Part shown: piece after piece, positions 59,802-64,000 of the stretch
Position numbering within the stretch: position 1 is the first letter of the stretch
Layout of the letters: the number at the start of each line of letters is the position of its first letter
Assembly: GCA_024234875.1 (NCBI GenBank)
Contig: JACKNM010000009.1
Location: 1-64,000 of the forward strand
From: Ectothiorhodospiraceae bacterium
Lineage (GTDB): Bacteria > Pseudomonadota > Gammaproteobacteria > HK1
DNA length: 64,000 bases
Reading direction: 5' to 3'
Position numbers and translations under genes: made by a program
The notes under the pieces: model-generated
Told to the model about the DNA's origin: nothing
Database searches by the model: none
The model's input: the letters and a program-made list of their open reading frames with translations, nothing else

Positions 59802-62800
59802 ATGTCCATCCGCCGCATCGTTCCCGTCGACCAGGCCGAATGGTCGGTCGCGCCACCGCCGCCGTGGCGCATCCCACGGGACATCGACTGGCGATTCCGG
59901 GCCCCGGCCGATGCCGCCGTCGCCTGGCTGCTCGTCGACGAGCAGCACCACGTCGCCTCCCAGGCCTGCGCGCGGCGTTGGGTGCGGCAGCTTCTGTCGA
60001 TCTCGGCGGTGCAGGCTCTGGCGCAGGTCGAGCTCGAGTTCGAGCCCGACTCGCAGCGACTCGTCGTGCACGAGCTGGTGGTCTGGCGGCTCGACCCCGA
60101 CGGTACCTGGCGCAAGCGCGCCCCCGTCGACGCCGCCGCCTTTCTGCTCCGCCAGCGCGAGCAACAGCTCGAGCAACAAATGCTGAACGGACGCGTTTCG
60201 CTGGTCGCGTTGCTCGAGGACGTGCGCGTCGGTGACGTCGTCGACCTCGCCTGGACCATCGAGCCACGCGAGCGTCTGCCCGGCCTCGCCTTCACCACGT
60301 ACTTCGCGTTCGCCTGGCGGGTGCCGGTGGCGCGGGTGCGCGTCGCCCTACATCTCGGTGCCGACGTCCCGGTGCGCTGGCGGCTGCATCCCGGTGGCGA
60401 CGGCCCGTCGCCGGCCGAGCACGCGACCGCCACCCTCGTCGAATGGGCGATGGATACGCCGCCGGTGTTCGAGGGCGAGAGCAACGTACCGGGCAGCCAC
60501 TGGCACTGGCCGTTCCTCGAGGTATCGGGTTGGACCTCGTGGCGCGAGGTCGCGCGGTTCGTGAGCGATCTCTGGTCGGAGGCGGTCGCGAGCGGCTCCG
60601 ACGCCGTCGGCGCCGAGGCCACCCGGCTGGCGGCCGGGAACGATACGGAGCAGGCCATCCTCGGCGCCATCCGTTTCGTGCAGGAGGAGGTGCGCTATCT
60701 CGCCGTCGACTTCGGTCACGGCGCGGGGCTGCTCCCCTGCGACGCCGGCACGGTGCTGCGCCGGCGCTTCGGCGACTGCAAGGACAAGGCGGTGCTGCTG
60801 ACCGCGCTGCTGCGCGCGATGGGCGTGGACGCACGCCCGGTCCTGGTCGCCGGCCAGTGGCGGGAGGCGGTCGGGCGGCTCATGCCCTCGGCCTATGCCT
60901 TCGACCATGCAATCGTGGGCCTCGAGTGGAACGGCACCCGGCACTTCGTCGATCCGACCGTCATCGGTCAACGCGGCGACCTCGCCCATCGCATGCCGCC
61001 GCCCCATGGCGTCGGTCTCGCCATCACCGCCGAGACGACCACCCTGGTGGAGCTCGCGCCGGCGTCGGCGCCGCCGAGCACGGTCGCGCTGACGGAGCTG
61101 TTCAGTCTCGACCGGCGCGGCCGCGGTCACGTCGAGCAGGCACTCGAGGTCAGCGGGGGGTTCGCCGACGACCTGCGCGCGACCCTGCTGCGCGATGGCC
61201 GACAGGCCTTCGCGCGCAGCCGGGCGGAAGCGCTGCAACAGCGCTTTCCGGCGCTCGAGCCCGACGTCGACACCACGTCCTTCGTCGACGACGGCGTCGG
61301 CAACGTGCTGCAGATGCAGGCACGCCACGCATTGCCGACCTGGGGCAGACCCGAAGCGAAACCGCCGGCATCGTTCGGCTACGGGGCATACGGGTTGCTC
61401 CTCGGGCTCGACGCCGTCGACGACCGGGAGACGCGGCGCCAACCCTGGGCCCTGCGATTCCCGATGACCCTGCGGCATCGCGTGGTCGTGCGCGGACGCT
61501 GCGTGCGCAAGGCGAAGCCGAGCCGCTTCGAGCACCACGGCCCCGGCTTTCGGTTTCGCTGCGATGTGCAGTCGCGCCGGCACGAGGTGCGCTTCGACTA
61601 CCTGTGGGAGACGACGAGCTCCACGGTCACCGCCGCCGACTGGCCAGCCTATCGCGCGGAGCGTGAGACGGCGCTGGAGCACACCGGTGCCCTGGTCGAC
61701 ACCCAGGGGCTCACGGTCGGGCGGGCCGTGCGCCGAGGGCTGCTGGTGGCGCTGGTCGCATCGTGGGTCGGCAACGCGGTGATGCGCGACCGCCACGACG
61801 GTCCGCCAGAGCCAGGCCGGGCGGACCGCGTCGCGGTCGAGCGCGCGGCCGGGGCCGCATTCGATGCCTCGCGGAGCGGCGACTTCGCCCGCGCCCACGC
61901 CCTGCTCGAGCCGCTGATGCGGTACTACCGTGACAACCTCGACGTCCAGTGCCTGTGGGCGGAGGCGTCGCTGCGTACCGGGCACTTCGAGGACGCCGAG
62001 GCGGGTGTGGCGAGAGCGCGCGAGCTCGAGCCCGACAAGGTGCTGCCGCGACAACTCGAGGCCGCGCTGGCCGAGGCGCGCGGCGACTTCGCCGGCGCGC
62101 GCGCCACGCTGGACGCGCTCGCGCAACGTCCGGGCGTCGACCCCCGAGTGCTCGTCGACCGGGCGCGCATCGTCGAGCGCCTCGGTGACCGGGCCGGCGC
62201 ACGCACGGCGTGGGAGCAGGTGTTGGCGCGACAGCCGGCCCAGCCGGACGCGCTCTACAGCCTCGCCCACCTGCTGTGGCAGGACGGCGAGCGCCAACGC
62301 GCCGACGCGGTGATCGCGGGGACGATCCGCGCCCTGCCGACGCCGAGCCCGGTCCTGGAGACCGCGTTGTCGCGCTACTACTCGGCCACCGGACGCCACC
62401 GGCTCGCACTCGATGCCGCGGAGCGCGCGGCCGGACTCGCGCCGGACGACCCGATGGTCGCGCACAAGCGCACCATGGCGCAGCTCGGCGCCGGCGAGCG
62501 CGAGCAGGCGTTGGCCTCGGCGAGCGCGATGACCGCACGCTTCCCAGACGATCCCCTCGCCTGGAGCGCCCTGGCCACCGCCGCTGCGGTCACCAGGCAC
62601 TACGAGGCCGCCGGCCCCGCCTTCGAGCGCTGGCTCGCCCTCGCCCCCACCGACCCCAACGCCCATTCCAGCCGGGGCTTCTTCCTCCACGTCACCGGCG
62701 ACGACATCCGCGCGCGCGCGGCCCTCGCCAAGGGTGTCGAGCTGTTCCCGGCCCACGGCACCCTGTGGCTGAACTACGCGGTCGTCCTCGAATCGCTGGG

Positions 62801-62879
62801 CGACCCGGCTGCCGACGAGGCACGGCGCAAGGCGACGGCCCTGCTGACCCCGGAGGACCGAGCGACCCTGATCAGATAG
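59802..62879 (+). CDS. DUF3857 / transglutaminase-like / TPR membrane-anchored protein
   Basis: 1025 residues. The N-terminal domain (about 1-190) fits DUF3857. A transglutaminase-like core (about 270-410) has Cys near 323 in RRRFGDCKDKAVLLTALLR, His in AYAFDHAIVGL and Asp in FVDPTVIG, so the Cys-His-Asp triad is complete. A beta domain follows, then one hydrophobic segment near 640-660 (GLLVALVASWVGNAVM). The C-terminal part (about 680-1020) is a run of tetratricopeptide repeats (ALLEPLMRYYRDNLDVQCLW, AWEQVLARQPAQPDALYSL). No signal peptide, so the orientation across the membrane is unclear. Such proteins are usually uncharacterised; a role in peptide handling or envelope processing is possible. 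Start ATG 59802. Confidence 0.85.
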   Translation: MSIRRIVPVDQAEWSVAPPPPWRIPRDIDWRFRAPADAAVAWLLVDEQHHVASQACARRWVRQLLSISAVQALAQVELEFEPDSQRLVVHELVVWRLDPDGTWRKRAPVDAAAFLLRQREQQLEQQMLNGRVSLVALLEDVRVGDVVDLAWTIEPRERLPGLAFTTYFAFAWRVPVARVRVALHLGADVPVRWRLHPGGDGPSPAEHATATLVEWAMDTPPVFEGESNVPGSHWHWPFLEVSGWTSWREVARFVSDLWSEAVASGSDAVGAEATRLAAGNDTEQAILGAIRFVQEEVRYLAVDFGHGAGLLPCDAGTVLRRRFGDCKDKAVLLTALLRAMGVDARPVLVAGQWREAVGRLMPSAYAFDHAIVGLEWNGTRHFVDPTVIGQRGDLAHRMPPPHGVGLAITAETTTLVELAPASAPPSTVALTELFSLDRRGRGHVEQALEVSGGFADDLRATLLRDGRQAFARSRAEALQQRFPALEPDVDTTSFVDDGVGNVLQMQARHALPTWGRPEAKPPASFGYGAYGLLLGLDAVDDRETRRQPWALRFPMTLRHRVVVRGRCVRKAKPSRFEHHGPGFRFRCDVQSRRHEVRFDYLWETTSSTVTAADWPAYRAERETALEHTGALVDTQGLTVGRAVRRGLLVALVASWVGNAVMRDRHDGPPEPGRADRVAVERAAGAAFDASRSGDFARAHALLEPLMRYYRDNLDVQCLWAEASLRTGHFEDAEAGVARARELEPDKVLPRQLEAALAEARGDFAGARATLDALAQRPGVDPRVLVDRARIVERLGDRAGARTAWEQVLARQPAQPDALYSLAHLLWQDGERQRADAVIAGTIRALPTPSPVLETALSRYYSATGRHRLALDAAERAAGLAPDDPMVAHKRTMAQLGAGEREQALASASAMTARFPDDPLAWSALATAAAVTRHYEAAGPAFERWLALAPTDPNAHSSRGFFLHVTGDDIRARAALAKGVELFPAHGTLWLNYAVVLESLGDPAADEARRKATALLTPEDRATLIR

Positions 62880-62926
62880 CGGCGTGTGGGGAGAGGCCTC
62901 CCCGCCGCCAGGGGCTCCCGGTGCGC

Positions 62927-64000
62927 TCAGTCGGAGTCGTCGCGCTCGAGCGGCCGAAATCGGAGCTGATCCAGCCGCCCGCCGCCACCGAGACGCGCTG
63001 CCACCGCGACCGATCCGAAGGGACCGTCGAGCGCGAACTCCGCCGAGCGGATGCCGTCGCCGGCGAGCAGGGCACCGAGCCGGCATCGTCCGCACATCGC
63101 GACCGCGATGCGCAGCTCCCGCCAAAGGGCTGCAGCGTCGACCTCGGTATCGAGCAGGGCGGCCAGAGCACGTCGGGACGGACGTGCGGTGAGCTCCACT
63201 AGGCGCTCGAGCACGTCGCGCAGCGCCGGTGGAGGCGGCAGCACGGAGTCGATGCGGAGCATCTGCACCCGCGGCGGCATCGTCGGCGAGAGCGTCATCC
63301 ACACCCGGCAGTGGCCGCGGTCGCCGGTCATCGACCACGACCCGCGGAGCCAGTTCTCCCACCTCGGCTCACCCGAGGGTCGCAGCGCCCCGTGCCGCTG
63401 GCCGAGCCGTGTCAGCCGCTCGCGCCAGCGCGCGCGGGCGGTGTCGGCGAAGAAGTTGTCGGCGAAGGTCCGGTCGGCCAGCGCGTCGTCCCAGCGATCG
63501 ATCAGCCGCACCACCGCGTCGCGTGCAGCCACCGTCGCCGCTGCCGGGGGGCGGGCTCGCGGGCGCGCTCGCGCGCTGGCGAGCACGGCGTCGATGGCCT
63601 CGAGGCTCGCGGCCTGCATGGCGGCATAGGTCACGTTGCCGAGCGCGACGATGCCGAACCCGTGCCCCGGCACCCAGCGCATGTGCGACCCGAAGCCGGG
63701 GAGCCCGCCGGAGTGGCCGACACTCTCGACGCGGCCGTCGTGGCGGATGGTGAGCCCGTAGCCGTAGCCACCGGTAACCACCGTCGGCGCACCCGCGAGG
63801 CGCTCGTATCGGACCTCCGGCGCGAACGCCCGCCAGATCCGCTGCATCTCGCGCAAGGTCCCGCGTGACAGCGGCCGAGCATCGTCGGCATCGTCGCGCG
63901 GCGGCCACGCCTGCTGGAACAGTCCCACCCAGCGCGCGAGGTCGCGCACCGAGCTGAACAGCCCGGCGAAGGCTGCGACGTCGCCGCCGGAGGGCAGGAA
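62927..64000 (-). CDS. Serine hydrolase of the class C beta-lactamase / esterase fold, N-terminus outside the window
   Basis: The reverse frame is open from the stop at 62927 to the right edge, 357 residues so far. It begins mid-domain with AGLFSSVRDLARWVGLFQ, the standard helix of class C beta-lactamase-like serine hydrolases. YGYGLTIRHDGRVESVGHSG contains the H-S-G third motif of the active site; the SxxK and YxN motifs lie off the window. After residue 130 there is a C-terminal extension of about 220 residues without a clear family. Likely a penicillin-binding-protein-like peptidase or esterase, probably exported, but the signal peptide is not seen. It converges with the TPR protein gene, separated by 47 bases. 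Confidence 0.82.
   Translation of the reverse strand, partial: FLPSGGDVAAFAGLFSSVRDLARWVGLFQQAWPPRDDADDARPLSRGTLREMQRIWRAFAPEVRYERLAGAPTVVTGGYGYGLTIRHDGRVESVGHSGGLPGFGSHMRWVPGHGFGIVALGNVTYAAMQAASLEAIDAVLASARARPRARPPAAATVAARDAVVRLIDRWDDALADRTFADNFFADTARARWRERLTRLGQRHGALRPSGEPRWENWLRGSWSMTGDRGHCRVWMTLSPTMPPRVQMLRIDSVLPPPPALRDVLERLVELTARPSRRALAALLDTEVDAAALWRELRIAVAMCGRCRLGALLAGDGIRSAEFALDGPFGSVAVAARLGGGGRLDQLRFRPLERDDSD

Noticed and set aside
60348..63362. About 1000-codon open reverse frame opposite the transglutaminase/TPR gene
   Set aside because: No recognisable domains and a composition typical of antisense frames in GC-rich DNA; the forward gene has a complete Cys-His-Asp triad and TPRs.
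1..64000. tRNA, rRNA, riboswitch, CRISPR or prophage genes
   Set aside because: I looked for characteristic sequences and cassettes and saw none; without a covariance-model scan small RNAs cannot be excluded.

Overview
The window is 64 kb of very GC-rich bacterial chromosome with dense coding on both strands. It holds about 42 protein genes. I found no tRNA, rRNA, CRISPR array, phage or intact insertion sequence. Gene families point to a Gram-negative proteobacterium, most likely a gammaproteobacterium with a marine or host-associated life. The pointers are an RND efflux pair, an LpxR-type outer-membrane lipid A deacylase, PAS-GGDEF-EAL proteins, YghU, SirB1, a DMSP-lyase-family cupin and a sulfatase/ABC operon. 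The taxonomic placement is an inference from gene content only.

Layout. 1-7.2 kb: small-molecule metabolism (amidase cut by the window edge, amidohydrolase, D-2-hydroxyacid dehydrogenase, tartrate/D-malate-type dehydrogenase, glutathione S-transferase, class I aminotransferase), then the LpxR-like protein. 7.4-11.7 kb: an RND efflux adaptor and pump. 11.75-17.2 kb: a signalling locus with a REC-PAS-GGDEF-EAL protein, a histidine kinase whose receiver has lost its phospho-Asp, and a divergent protein joining a degenerate receiver, a degenerate kinase ATPase domain and a tail that looks like the C-terminal domain of leucyl-tRNA synthetase. 17.3-19.2 kb: YghU and a DapA-family aldolase. 19.2-28.5 kb: a co-oriented uptake and catabolism operon (solute-binding protein, two permeases, GMC oxidoreductase, ABC ATPase, cytoplasmic sulfatase) with a divergent LysR regulator. 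It carries a MITE-like palindrome and two copies of a dispersed repeat. 28.5-33.8 kb: one gene for a 1755-residue secreted multidomain protein with calcium-binding TSP3 repeats. 34.1-36.3 kb: a sugar-lactone oxidase and a phytanoyl-CoA dioxygenase family enzyme.

36.3-45.0 kb is a second signalling cluster: REC-PAS-GGDEF-EAL, a PAS hybrid kinase, and two tandem duplicated membrane hybrid kinases. 45.1-49.1 kb holds a small TSP3 secreted protein, an unusual fusion of a Clp1/Grc3-like P-loop polynucleotide kinase with an RNase Z-like nuclease, and a peptide deformylase with a variant motif. 49.4-54.1 kb holds a DMSP-lyase-family cupin, a second amidase, a LysR regulator, a cysteine hydrolase and an enol-lactonase-like hydrolase. 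54.3-64 kb holds a periplasmic binding protein overlapping a sensor kinase, a 14-TM MFS exporter, SirB1, a large DUF3857/transglutaminase/TPR protein, and a beta-lactamase-fold serine hydrolase cut by the right edge.

The two most unusual objects are the degenerate two-component/LeuRS-tail protein at 15873-17201 and the kinase-RNase Z fusion at 46511-48523. Both calls rest on motif reading and need profile searches. Dispersed repeats at 15.4, 20.7 and 27.1 kb and a palindromic element at 25.45-25.62 kb are further structure that the genes do not explain. Where a long in-frame extension exists I chose starts by Shine-Dalgarno match, family start or signal peptide, and say so in the entries.
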